DNA from: Didymodactylos carnosus
Lineage: Eukaryota > Rotifera > Eurotatoria > Philodinida > Philodinidae
Direction of reading: 5' to 3'
Assembly: GCA_905250885.1 (NCBI GenBank)
Contig: CAJNOQ010000498.1
Span: forward strand, 1-48,884
DNA: 48,884 bases
A program made the translations under genes and the position numbers. Under the pieces are notes generated by a model, which was given only the letters and a program-made list of their open reading frames with translations, had not been told where the DNA came from and ran no database searches. Every line of letters starts with the position of its first letter. The first letter of the stretch is position 1. Below, piece after piece: positions 1-11,370 of the stretch.

Positions 1-1620
1 AACTTTTCAAAGCACATCGAGTGGTGTAGTACACTAAGCTAAATACTAGATAGTTAGAGAAGAATGTCCATTTTATGGTTATACTGAAAGTTTTATAATA
101 CAGATTCGGTCGGCTTAACATGTCGAGTTTTGATCGAAAACATCCTTTTGCATTATCGGTATAGTGAAAACCAAGAAATCTATAAAACATCGGAAAACTA
201 CGTTGTAAAATGTAATCTGGAGGCATCCTTAACGAATCCTCAATCAGTTCTTCACAAAGAAATTGTTAAATGGACATGATAAGGGAAAGATGTACTCGGT
301 TGATCATTATTTAAAATGATCGGATTCATCTTTTTTGTGCTAGAATCGCATCCGAGAAGAATTCAGATCACATTCCACGCATGATCATGATGCGTGGAAT
401 GTGATCTGAATTCTTCTGAGGAAGTTCATGAGATTTGCCGAATTTTTCACGCTTCAGAGGCCTAACAAGATCCGTTGACGTTTCTTATTCGAGAAATCTT
501 ACAAAGTGAGTAGCATTTGAAAATTCATAGTATGAATAAAAAGTGCAAGAAACGTCTCGCAATTCTCATGTCTTCCTTCTCCTAGTCATGGCGAAGAGTT
601 TCCCATGACTACCATATTCTTATTATTGAGCATTTTCCTTCTTCGTCGAACGGTTTATGCACACCAAAAATTTTCTTCCGATGTAGATATATTCCAACTC
701 AGAGGATTCGATGTATGAGTGGTATTTATTCACATCCCTGCCATGTGAATGACAGCCTCTCGTTTTCAGTTTTTTTCGTCTTAGAAATGCGCTCCTCAGA
801 GTGTGATTAATTTGGTTCCCAATCTCAGATGTAAAGCAGACTATTCATCTATCTTCTAGATGTTCCATGGCATCAGATGACATTTCACTTTCGTCACAGC
901 AATGCTCATATGACGACGACGAGGTCACCAACAACTGACTCAATGATGATGCAGCTAGTGAAGAATGCCAATAAAGAAACAGTAGTTTTTCAGATTAAAA
1001 GAAAGAACTGAAGTTTCTCAGATTATTTTTTCTGCACTGGATTTTAGGCCGTCAAGTTAATAAGAGCTTAATCAAAAAGCTTTCCACAAGGGATTAATTT
1101 TTGATAAAATTTTGATACAAATCGTTTTTTGCTAATCCCAGATTATGATTTTAAACTGATCTCATACACAGATAGAGCCAAAAACGATTGCTTCAGGTAA
1201 TAAAACTCCTTTAAGGTAAAAGACTATTATGAACCGCAGAGGCGCAACTAGGAATTTTAGACTGCTGCAATACTTCCCATAAATTTAAAAAACCAATGGG
1301 CCTAGGTAAGCCGAAAAGATTTTCGATTGTTTCTATTTCAGGTACTAGCGTTTTCCATGATCCTCCTCTCTTCATCGGCGCTCGAGAGTACGCTTTATAT
1401 CTTCGCTAATCTTTTTTGTACAAACAAATATCATGATTGAAGCAATCATAAAAGGACAAATCCACATCCACGCGCTTTTGATGGGACAGAACCGCCAAAA
1501 TCTGCTCGAAAAGAAACATGCTCATAAAACTATCAGTATAACCATAAAATGGACATTCTTCTCTAACTATCTAGTATTTAGCTTAGTGTACTACACCACT
1601 CGATGTGCTTTGAAAAGTTC
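1..1620. mobile_element. DNA transposon remnant with ~97-bp terminal inverted repeats
   Basis: Bases 1-97 are the reverse complement of 1523-1619 with about one mismatch. The left arm begins at the first base of the window, so the element may extend further left. The interior of about 1.4 kb has no long open frame; the longest (74 codons from 1433) largely overlaps the right repeat and looks incidental. A 27-bp-arm hairpin lies at 356-416. I could not assign a superfamily because the outer end and any target duplication are outside the window. Long near-identical repeats suggest a recent non-autonomous element. Confidence 0.75.
356..416. repeat. Perfect 27-bp-arm hairpin inside the left-edge transposon
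   Basis: Bases 356-382 are the exact reverse complement of 390-416, separated by the 7-base loop GATCATG. It begins GAAGAATTCAGATCAC. Perfect arms in an otherwise degenerate interior suggest a young fold or selection on the structure. Confidence 0.9.
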
Positions 1621-2545
1621 TTCTATGTATGTTAATAGGAAATTTACTGGAGCCTGACAGCAGCCCTTGTGAACTAAATACTTTGCTGCTCTAATCTAAG
1701 AGAACTTGTATATCGCTTTGCTTGAATCAACTTCGACGAAAGATACTTAGTGCATGTGTTTTAAATGTTTTTAAGGATTCTGTTTGCTTTGCTTTGATCT
1801 CTAAATGGCTAATTTCACTAAGCTATATCTTGGAAGTATTTATTTCTTATGGTATGTTGGTGGAAAAGAGCACAGTCAGAACCTCATATGTCTGAATGGT
1901 CACTTTCACTGAGAAAAACAAATTCTAAAACCTATTTATCCTAAGTTTCGTTTGACAAAACTAAATGAGAGTCAATACAAGAATGGTATTGTACATGCAT
2001 AAGCACTAGAATGTGGTGGGCCGATTTCAAGTCTTACGCGAATTTGTTCTTTGTTCTAAAATTTACATTTTTCGGAAATCTTTTTTTCTTCAAAAATTGC
2101 TGTATCTGGAAATTGTTCATAACATGTCTGATAAAAAATTGATTTCTGCATAAAATGAGATTAAATGAATCTGAAGTCTTTGACTGCTCTTTGTCAAGGA
2201 AAAAAGAATAAGCACATGATAATAGTTTACTCTGGATTTATATCTCTTCCGTATCATCTTTTGTTCACGACAAACTTCGTTCAGAATTTGATAATCAAAA
2301 AAATGATTGAATCAAACTCTCAAAAATATTTTCTATTGGGCTGAGCTCAGACTGCCTTGGGTCATGACCCAATGACCTTCCCGTAGTTGTTTAACTGATG
2401 AATCGATACTAGAACAGACTCAGTAGATAAAAGTTTTCATGCAACAATGTTAGTCGTGTTTAGTTGCGATTAATAACGTCAAAAGTGGCTGGTAAAAGGG
2501 AGCAATGAAGGTCAATAAAAAAGGCTCAGGTACAATTCATAGGAT
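1621..2545. other. AT-rich intergenic sequence
   Basis: No coding exon, RNA gene or clear repeat was recognised here. Confidence 0.5.
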
Positions 2546-2691
2546 ACTTATTGCAGAGCCCTGCAGGTTAAACCTAACCTAATCTAATCTTATATAACCT
2601 ATAGGTTAGGTTAGGATTAGGTTGTGAGAATTTTTATAGGTTAGGTTATAGGTTGCCAAAAAGTGGCAATCTGCAGAGCTCTGACTTATTG
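2546..2691. mobile_element. 130-bp hAT-type MITE with 8-bp target duplication
   Basis: The element spans 2554-2683 and is flanked on both sides by the identical octamer acttattg (2546-2553 and 2684-2691). Its ends are inverted repeats: CAGAGCCCTGCAGGTT on the left and, reverse-complemented, CAGAGCTCTGCAGATT on the right. An 8-bp duplication with CAG-starting short repeats is the signature of the hAT superfamily. The interior is built of degenerate AACCTA/TAGGTT blocks in both orientations, resembling arthropod-type TTAGG telomere repeats. There is no coding capacity. Confidence 0.88.
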
Positions 2692-3870
2692 TAGAAAGCC
2701 GTACAATAGCTTATTTTGTGCAGAATTTATTTTCTCTTTAGGTCTACTATGTTGAAAAATTTTTAGACAAATTTTAAGTAGACGAAAGATGCGATTTAAA
2801 TAGATGTCATCAGTGGAAGATTTTAGTAAATTGTTTTAAAGAGGCTGAAGAAATCTACATTTCAATCCTAATACTATTATTTGTGCGGTTTCTTTTTCTC
2901 TTTTTCGAATTATATAGTTGGAAAAAATTTCATTTACATTTAGATAATAGAGATTTCCATTTTGAACCTCTTCATTTCATCTACTTAAAACTGAAATTTC
3001 AAAATCAAATAACGTGATTTTTGAGGACGTCTTTTCATCAAAACGTAGCCCTTCAAAAATTTTCTATCGAACCATGTTATTTTTAGATTTAAAAGTCTTT
3101 TAACTAGAAAGTCATGGGAGATAAATAAAAAATATAAAAGGAGTCTTGTAATTGTGCGACAAGATGTTTCAATGTATTGACTTTTCCGTGTTGACTGATC
3201 TGAAAACAAAAAGATTACATGAAACTGTAGCTTAATCATGTGGCTATTTATATCAGCAGACCGTTTGAAAAAAGATTTTATGATTGAGAAGTGAAATACT
3301 TTCTGTAAGACACTGTTCCAATCTAATCCTGCGTCTCTGTTTATTATGCATAAAAAACATGATAAGCGTGTGGCATGGACAATGGTTCACTGCAAGATTA
3401 ATAAACGTTAAGGTTTAATAGAGAGAGAGTTTTTTAAAGTAAAAAAACATATTTTAAAAACAGAAGAGAGTTATTACAACGTTGACTAAACCCCAAATGT
3501 TTATCATTCTGCTCATACAACCTATTGTGTTGATTATTAAACCTGCAGGATATTTTAATTAATCGATATGGTTTATTAAAATAATGTTTAGAAGCTGCTT
3601 AAAACACGATCCGGGTAGATCCGTTCCTGTCTTGCTAAAGATGCATGTCTGCCTGAAATAGGTGCGCAGTAAAATCATGTGTCGTAAACGTATACCTTAC
3701 AGAAGAAGTTAATGATTTTTGTTACATTCTAAACAAATAATATATCGAGTAACGTTATTACTCAAAACAGATGTTATTTGTTCTATGTAATCATTTTCTG
3801 AACTTTAAATTGCTCTAGATACATTTTACACAGAGTTTCTATAATACTTAGGGCTAACCAATAGTTCTGA
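2692..3870. other. AT-rich intergenic sequence
   Basis: No supported gene. The open frame on the minus strand at 2985-3239 lacks homology that I recognise or splice context, and was not called. Confidence 0.5.
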
Positions 3871-4675
3871 GATTTGTAGATAAAAACCAACAGAATAGAT
3901 CTAATCAAGCGTCCACTCAGCAAGTATTCGAGCTCGTAGCCATGATTACTCACACACAATTAATTTCTTTCAAGGCATTTGTCAAAGGATTTTCTGACTA
4001 ATGTTTACTTAAAAAATTCATAGTTTTGATTACGGCACTCAATTCAATGGTTAGAACCGTTTTGATCTACTGAATTTTGTGAACAGGATCGCCCTAAGAA
4101 ATATGGTGACTATATTATGCGATAATAGGTAATGAGTTCTACATTGGTCATAAACAGATGAAGCAAAAGTCATCAAGCTAGTTAGATTGCAAGCGAAGAA
4201 GCTCCAACAACTATATGTTGAACGAGGGCAGACAGTTAATCAATAATATCATATCAATAACTGCTTACACACCTATCAACGGAATGAGACAGCAAAGATC
4301 ATCACATAGTACTTATGGAATCACATTTCCTTATGACAATCTCTGACTATAGACAGTAAAAATATTTATAACCACTCTCGAATCAGAACCCATCATAATT
4401 TTGTTATACCCATCTTATTCTATGGATTACGTACTACATGGTTTCCAGTTGTTCTATCTTATTAATAAACTCAGTTGATCAAAACGGTTCTAATCATTGA
4501 ATTGAGTGCCGTAATCAAAACCATGAATTTTTTAAGTAAACATTAGTCAAAAAAGTCTTTTGACGAATGCCTTGAAAGAGATTAGTTGTGTGTGAGTAAT
4601 CATGGCTACGATCTCGAATATTTGCTGGCGCGAAAGCTTGGTTAGATCTATTCTGTGGGTTTTTATCTGCAAATC
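3871..4675. mobile_element. Foldback element, ~210-bp inverted arms
   Basis: The left arm, about 3871-4080, is the inverse of about 4463-4675 with scattered mismatches. Shared blocks include GATTACTCACACACAA and TTTGATTACGGCACTCAATT. A unique spacer of about 380 bp has no open frame. Such long arms around a short non-coding centre fit a foldback or MITE-type non-autonomous transposon. I did not find a clean target duplication. Confidence 0.8.
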
Positions 4676-6384
4676 CCAAAAATTTTGGCAGACACTGTGG
4701 ACACGTTTTTCTTTATGTTTTTTGATAATTAGTTTTCAATAAGTTTTGGCGACGGTACGAATAATGCTTTATAATTTCACAGTGTATAGACTGCAAACAA
4801 ACATTGTGAACCTATATTGATTGTAGTGTACACATTCGCACGCACTACACACACAACAGTGGGAATTATGATTCATTCACTCTAACAATATCAGTTGGGC
4901 AGTCGGTGATCGTTTTGTGCGCATATGAGTAAGAGTACAAACAGACTGTGAAATATAGTGGGAAAAATCAGTATTTGTTGTGTATCTCCTGAACGCTAAC
5001 TTGTACAATTTCTCGTCTGCTGAAAGGGCACATCTGTAGATGTGGTCTCAAGAAAAGAACCTTTAAAAGGTTCTGTCTGCACCCTTTTATAAAGAGTACA
5101 CAGTTTAACAAACAAAAAGTCTGAAGGAACGACATTGATCAGAAGAAGTGGCCCTTATAAAGTTTGAGCTTTGTGCGTTTTACAAATGTCATCTTACTAA
5201 AACCTTGATCCGACTCGTTAGGGTAAAAAAGTTCTTTTAACGAAATTGAACAACTCTTTTGAGTTTAGCAAGCATCCTAAAGGTATAATAAAAAGCGTAG
5301 TGTATTTTGATTTATGCTCATGAATGCGAAGGATTTACCCCATGGACGAAAAAACCATGGGAGTTTTTTAAAATATGCTTTCGATTTTGTAAAATAACTA
5401 ACGATATAATGAAAAACCTATTCAGTCCCTCTGAATAATTAATTTTTGTTTTGTCATCAAACGATAAATGAACTTTGACTACTTTAACCGTGAAGCCAAT
5501 CTCATCTCGGCCTGTCCGCAGATAACGCAATGACACATTTTCAGCGTCAATGTTTATTTTCTCACATTTGTGGGCAGAAGTAAAAGTAAGTGTCCCATTA
5601 TTTATTACATCTCGATGGCTGCTATAAATGGTGTAAAAAGTTTCAGGTTACTACTTATTATTCAAATAGTACAGCGTTTATACGATCGGTTCTTTTTCGA
5701 GATCTTTTACAGGAATTCCGGAACTGGTTCATCTAACCGGAACCGTAATTATTGGAATTCCGCGGGAATTGAGAAATTCTACTCATTTCTTTCCGGATTG
5801 GTGGGTTAATGATCTGTCAAAATCCTAAAATTAAGATGAGAAATGACTACGTTTGTTGTGAAAGTGTCGAAACTTGAAGAAGTTCACGCTGATCCACCTA
5901 ATTCTTGGATTTATGACTTTCTAAAATTAAAAACTTATGTGTTCTTTCAATTACTGCACACTTCAATTGCAAGAATTGTCCAAACCAACCCGATACAAAT
6001 TCAAAGAATTTTTAACTTTTTCGAATTCAAGAAATTGATAAAAAGTCACATTTTCAATTTCTGAATCCTTGAATTAAGAAAAAGTTTGATGTTTATTTCT
6101 CAATTCTTTCAGCTAATTGTGATTTCGTCGAATGACTAATTCTGTATTTTTTTGAAATTTCAGAAATTGAATTAAAACTCGATGCTAATTCTTGAATTCT
6201 TTCTGTTAATCTTAAAACTTTTATCAATATAAAGTTGTATGAACTCCCCTGTCTCTTACTCTTCTCTTTCTGAACGAGCTAAACTCTGCTCAAACAGGAG
6301 TTACATGATTTGATATCTAAATAAGTAAAAATAAGTAATAAATATCTTCCGTAAAAGTAAGCATTCTCCTATTTTAGTCTTCTT
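4676..6384. other. Intergenic sequence with a GAATT-rich patch
   Basis: No gene is supported. A short perfect palindrome (AGAACCTTTAAAAGGTTCT) lies at about 5056-5075. From about 5710 to 6200 the sequence is unusually rich in GAATT/AATTC words in both orientations, possibly a decayed foldback, but I could not define its ends. Confidence 0.4.
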
Positions 6385-6448
6385 TAAGCATGTAGCGGTA
6401 ACCGGTAAACCGGTAAAATACCGTTACCGTTGCATGCCTAGTCTCCTT
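6377..6448. mobile_element. 56-bp hAT-like micro-element
   Basis: The element at 6385-6440 consists almost entirely of two inverted ends. The right end reverse-complemented reads TAGGCATGCAACGGTAACGG and the left reads TAAGCATGTAGCGGTAACCGG. It is flanked by gtcttctt (6377-6384) and gtctcctt (6441-6448), an 8-bp duplication with one mismatch. The ends resemble those of the 384-bp element at 35767-36150 (TAGGTATGCACCGGTATCGG), so it may be an extreme internal-deletion derivative of that family. Confidence 0.7.
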
Positions 6449-8130
6449 CGTTCCTTCTATATAGTATGTTATTGTTTGTAGGAAATAAGCAGTGCAATTT
6501 TATGTCAGAAACGGTCACTTTTCAGCTGTCGTCACAAGCAGTTGTCCTCAACTTCGTGTTGCTAAATATTATGAATAAGTTAGCATTCGATTTGCCTATA
6601 AAACTTTATCCTCAGTCATAAAGTACATTATAGGATACAAGAAAGTATGAATTTTGAAAAACATAACAAATATAACTAAATAGCTACATTATTTGAGCAT
6701 ATTCTCTGATCAGAACACTGTTTACCACACCATTTAAACACTAGTTTAAATAACGGATTTACAATTGGTGTTACAGATACATCAATTCTTTTCTTATTCT
6801 GTGAAACTTTCGATGGTCTGAGATCAATAGAAACAAAACGGAATTGACTGCGATTAATCTGAGATACATTTTTTGGAACTAAATAGTGTGCAATCTATAA
6901 ATAAAATATGTCAAAGGTAACCGACAGAAGTATGAAAATATTTATTATTTTTACAGTTTCGTTTTTTTTCTCTCTCTCATATGGAAATGATATCTCAACA
7001 CTTTTGTAACACATAATCGTGAACAATGTCACACATTCACGTTACCGGATGTCGTACACACATCAGAGAAGAAGAGAACATTAATATAGAGAAGACAAGT
7101 ATAATTGGGAAGAAAAAAACTAGTTTGATTTATCAGTCAGTTATTCTAAATTACTTAATAAATTTAGCATGAGATCAGTAGTAAGTTTTGAGAAGGAATT
7201 GTTTCTTTCACGATCAAGTCGAATAGATGAATTCGTTCAAAAATTAATCAGATTAAATGAACTTGTTTTTTATGCTTTTACTATCAAAATAATTTTGTCA
7301 TGACATATGGTGATGAGAAAGAGAGAGAGAGAGCAAAAATAGAGATCCATTGACAGTTGATTTTAGCTTTAGATCTATCTGTCTTTGTTAAGACAAGCAG
7401 AAAATGAACTGTGATTGAAAAAAACATTTTCTTTGTTTTGCGTATTTGAAGAAACGAAGAAAAGAAAGATGACAAATGGGAATAAAATTATTTTAGAAAA
7501 AAGAAAAAGAAATGTCACTAGTGAATTCGAAACAAAAGTCAAGAGAGAAATAGAAACAGTTCAAAAAAAGTGAATGTTTAAATATCTATCTTAATTAAAC
7601 CATCGTAATATTACGTATATAATGACAACAATACAAAGTGGTAATCAGAAAGAAGATATTTAGTTAATTACATTTTAGGATAGCCATGGATTTGAATGTA
7701 ATAATAAATTAAGTTTACAAAATTTAAATGAAAAAAATGTTTTCTATGTACAACATACAACATCATATTTAATATTAAGCTCTTTTTTTTTCACTTAGTC
7801 AGACATTGACCTTCCTCTTTCACTATCCTTAATGTTATTTTTTACTCAGCTGTCGCATGGTTTTTGTTTGTTTTATCCATTTTAACTTCAGAAAAAATGA
7901 GTAGTATATAAATAGGACACCATCTGTCATCAGTGTTTCAAATTTACATAGTATATATTATAGTCATCAAAATTATTCATACACCCGCGTACTCATCATT
8001 TAAAATTGATGAAGCTATGTGAAAAATTATTATAAAATTATGACAAAACTTGTATTTTTAGTCTAAAAATAAAAATTTTCTTTTGCTTTTCAGATTCTTT
8101 TTAACAATATAACAGTAAAGTAGGCCATTT
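6449..8130. other. AT-rich intergenic sequence
   Basis: Contains a short GA microsatellite near 7319-7335. No coding exon or structured element was recognised. Confidence 0.5.
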
Positions 8131-8679
8131 CCGTTATTTTCTCTTCTTAAACCAAGATAGCCAGATCAAAGACAAAAACTAATTTAGATAGCTGTTTTAA
8201 GAAGCAGACCACATCTATGACAAACAAAGATTCAAAAAAAAAGGCCAAGTGCCAAGATTTCAGTGGACGTTTGTTCTGAACAGCTAAGTCGTGTAGAGCA
8301 AACATTTCTGAACAAAACTAGACCACACCGTGCTCTCTAAGATGCTTTTTCATGAAACTGTATTCAATTTAAGGTAGACTTGTTGACATCAAAATCAGCA
8401 AAAATGCGAGAAAAAGAGAAAAATGACCGGTGGACCTTTCGTAAATTGGCAGCAGTTCACTGGAAAAGCATCATGGCGAGCTCGGTGCGATCTAGTTTTG
8501 TTCAAAAATGTTTGCTTCACACGACTAAGCTGTTCAGAGCAAACTTCCACTGGAATCTTGGCACTTGCCGTTTTTTTAAATCTTTGTTGCCACAGATGTG
8601 GTCTGCTTCTTAGAACACCTATCCAAATCAATTTTTGTTCTTGATCTAACTACCATAGTTTAAGAAAAGAAAACAACCG
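8131..8679. mobile_element. Foldback element, ~235-bp inverted arms
   Basis: The left arm, about 8131-8370, is matched in inverse orientation by about 8445-8679, with a spacer of about 75 bp. Shared blocks include GAAGCAGACCACATCT and CTAGTTTTGTTC. Both arms carry a copy of the dispersed AGAGC...GTTTTG...TTTGCT module described under the findings. Open frames in several registers across the right arm overlap one another and are by-products of the repeat rather than genes. Confidence 0.82.
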
Positions 8680-11303
8680 AAAACAAATTTGTCTAAACTT
8701 TTGTCTACCACTTTAGTTCACATATCTTTTCAGTATCTATGGTGATTTTTTAGTGAAACATGACACTTCAAAATCAAGCTTTACAATAAGAAATCATGAT
8801 TTCAAGAGAACATTGTTTGTCAGAATGTATCTAAAAAGTTTGCTCATCTAGCAGTGAAAATCCGCTTATTCATATTTGCTTAAGTACAAAAGAAATGGAA
8901 CTTACTCTTTTGTATAAATAATTTTAACCTATCGCAAAATTACTTTACTGTCTTGGGTCTAAAAAGAAAATCTTTTCAGAATTTAAATATACTTTTTGAG
9001 TGAATATAATAGAGATGTTTGACTACTTTGGAGTAAAAATCAAGGCATTAACAACAATTTGAGGAAAAACAAATTTTTGAGTGGGACAGTATAGAAATAC
9101 TTATCATCATTATTGTATATCAATCCTAAATCTGAACAGTATTATTCTATGAATACGACAAAACAATATTAAGTTGAGAATAGTGTCTATTTGAATCATT
9201 GTGTTAGCTAAACATCGATGAAAAGATGCGGTAAGTTAATGATGAAACAATAATAGTCAGTCAGTCAAACAGTCTAAAGGATTAACATTATTTATATTCT
9301 TTTTTTTTTCCCGATCACTTAGATGTTGAGTGTAGAATAGTCTTGTTCTATTCTAGTTATGTTAAACTTCTAATATGGTACCACATTCTATTCATTTAGT
9401 TTGTTAATTATTATCACTTCTGATAACAATGAAGTGTTTTTCGTAGAAGGTAAGGTGTTGTTAAGTCAGATTATCAAGTTTTCCGTAGATTTTTATTTCT
9501 TTTTTAAAGATAAAATCTCATCGCCAAGAATTTGATTAGATACAAAAGTTTTTTGATATGTAAATGAAGCGATCCTGAGTAGACAAAAAGACTTTATCCA
9601 TAAGTGCGGCAGAAATCCTGAACATTTCTATTCGAAGGCCTCAAAAGTTCTTTTGAGATCTCGAAACTGATTACCTCTCGAAGCCTTATTTTCTGAGTGA
9701 TTGAACAATCAGCGACTGTTCATCAAAATCATATTTCAAGTGCCTGAATACTCTTCGGAAGAGTGGTTGGAAGACGCTATCTTTCTCATTACAGTTATGT
9801 AATCTGATAAATATCCATTGTCTCTTTTCTTTCACATGTATTTGTGACCAATAAGTTTGTCTACAACATTTTATATCTCAATAGTTCAAGCCAGACGTTC
9901 TGACTATACTTGAGATTTAATATTAATAGTCACTTGAAATAGTTACAATTTTGTTCTTTTATCAATTTATTACTTGATGAAATTATAAGCTTTCGTTCTA
10001 TATGCATATACATATAAATATAAGACAACGTATTTTTTTTCTTTTCAAAGTTATGATGATTCGTGCAACACCTGTTGATATCACTGAATCTAATCATGGG
10101 ACACATGCTTTAGAGTAGTCTATATAAGAAACTTTTCATTTTTAAACATGCATCTTTATATCCATCTGTATTTGAAAACTTTGAAATTCGCTAAGTACCG
10201 TTAGATTTCTACCGTTTATTTCATGTCATGGATCTATGTGAGTCTCATTTATCCTAAAATTGAGCGTTTTTTTGTGTGTGTATATCTTCTTTCCTTGAGA
10301 GTAAAACAAAAAATGAAATGTCTAAATATTTACTTATCCTTTTTCTTCTCGTTATTACTAAATCTGTACAATATTTTCTTGTCCTTCCTTTCCTTTGCAT
10401 CAACATACCAGGTATAAAATTTATCGCTGGGATAAAACTTAAACAAGAAGAAAAGAGGAAGAATAAGTGAAAGAATCAAATTCCAATTGATTGATCTCTC
10501 GTAAAAAAAGAGAGAGAGAGAGAGTGAGAGTGAGAGAAAGAGAAACTAAAAAGTGAGAAAGGTGGAGTGTGACATTTAAGGTGCATGTAACGCGATGAAG
10601 AATTAAGTGATTTTGTTTTTCTACTATATATAATAAGACGGGTTTAATTAACGAGTAGTGTAGTTAAAAAATATTCATTTTCTTCTTTTTTTTTTCTTCA
10701 AATAATATATCTACATAGAGAAAGTGAGAATAATTTGTTTCATGCATGGCAAATAAAAAAACAACAACAATAATTATCACGAATACAAAAAAAAACAAAA
10801 ATACCGTAAAGCTTCGACAAACCAGACAAAAAAATGATTCAAAATATTACTGTACTTATACTTTAAAAATATAGCAGAACAGTGTGGAGATTATTGGGTA
10901 GTTTGTATCAATAAATATCTCGAAAATCTACTCTCGATTATGATCCCTTTTGTGGCATACTTCTGAAAGAAACTGCGATAAAAAAAGACTTACATCAGTC
11001 GGAGGATGAAGAAGAACCTTTTATGTTCTCTGTAGTAAAAGAAATCAATCCCTAAATCCAATGTGCTACGCGTAACGATCGTTAGTCATACCCGCTTCTG
11101 ACAAACTTTCAAATTTTCACAGAACAAAGAAAAATTTCTCCATTTTACCTTAAGTTTGTTCCCTCATCATTTGTCATCTTATCCAACAGTTCTGCTGAGA
11201 GGACCGAATAAATTTAAACTAGAAAAAGTTCAGATACGCTAGACGGGTATTGTCAGAACAACGTGATTTCACATCGATTCTAACTTTGTGCATCTAGTGT
11301 ATC
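8680..11303. other. AT-rich 3' flank of the POU3 gene
   Basis: Holds a GA microsatellite around 10508-10550 and several A/T runs. The 3'UTR of the POU3 gene should lie in its right part, but I saw no unambiguous polyadenylation signal close to the stop codon. No other gene is supported. Confidence 0.5.
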
Positions 11304-11370
11304 TTAATCAACCAAAAATAATCTGCAGATACAAGCAAAGAAAAACATCAGAACAAAGGCAACAAATTAC
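11304..11370 (-). other. POU3F: Possible extra 3' intron and mini-exon of POU3
   Basis: The last sense codons (Gly-Arg) overlap a consensus donor, AG|GTAATT. Forty-eight bases on there is a pyrimidine-rich acceptor ending CTGCAG at 11323. Splicing 11370-11323 would replace the stop at 11369-11367 and add five residues (LFLVD) before a TAA at 11306-11304. The unspliced form ends simply in GGR. I cannot tell which is used; both end within six residues of each other. Confidence 0.4.

Noticed and set aside
2554-2683. Interstitial telomere tract (TTAGG-like)
   Set aside because: The words are degenerate, in both orientations and confined within a transposon with target duplications, so it is not a telomere relic.
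5318-5809. Two frames of 72 and 79 codons
   Set aside because: No domain, no splice partners and composition no better than background; the region is a possible decayed repeat.
8380-8644. Overlapping frames on both strands around 8.4-8.6 kb
   Set aside because: They lie wholly in the arm of a foldback element and have no recognised domain.
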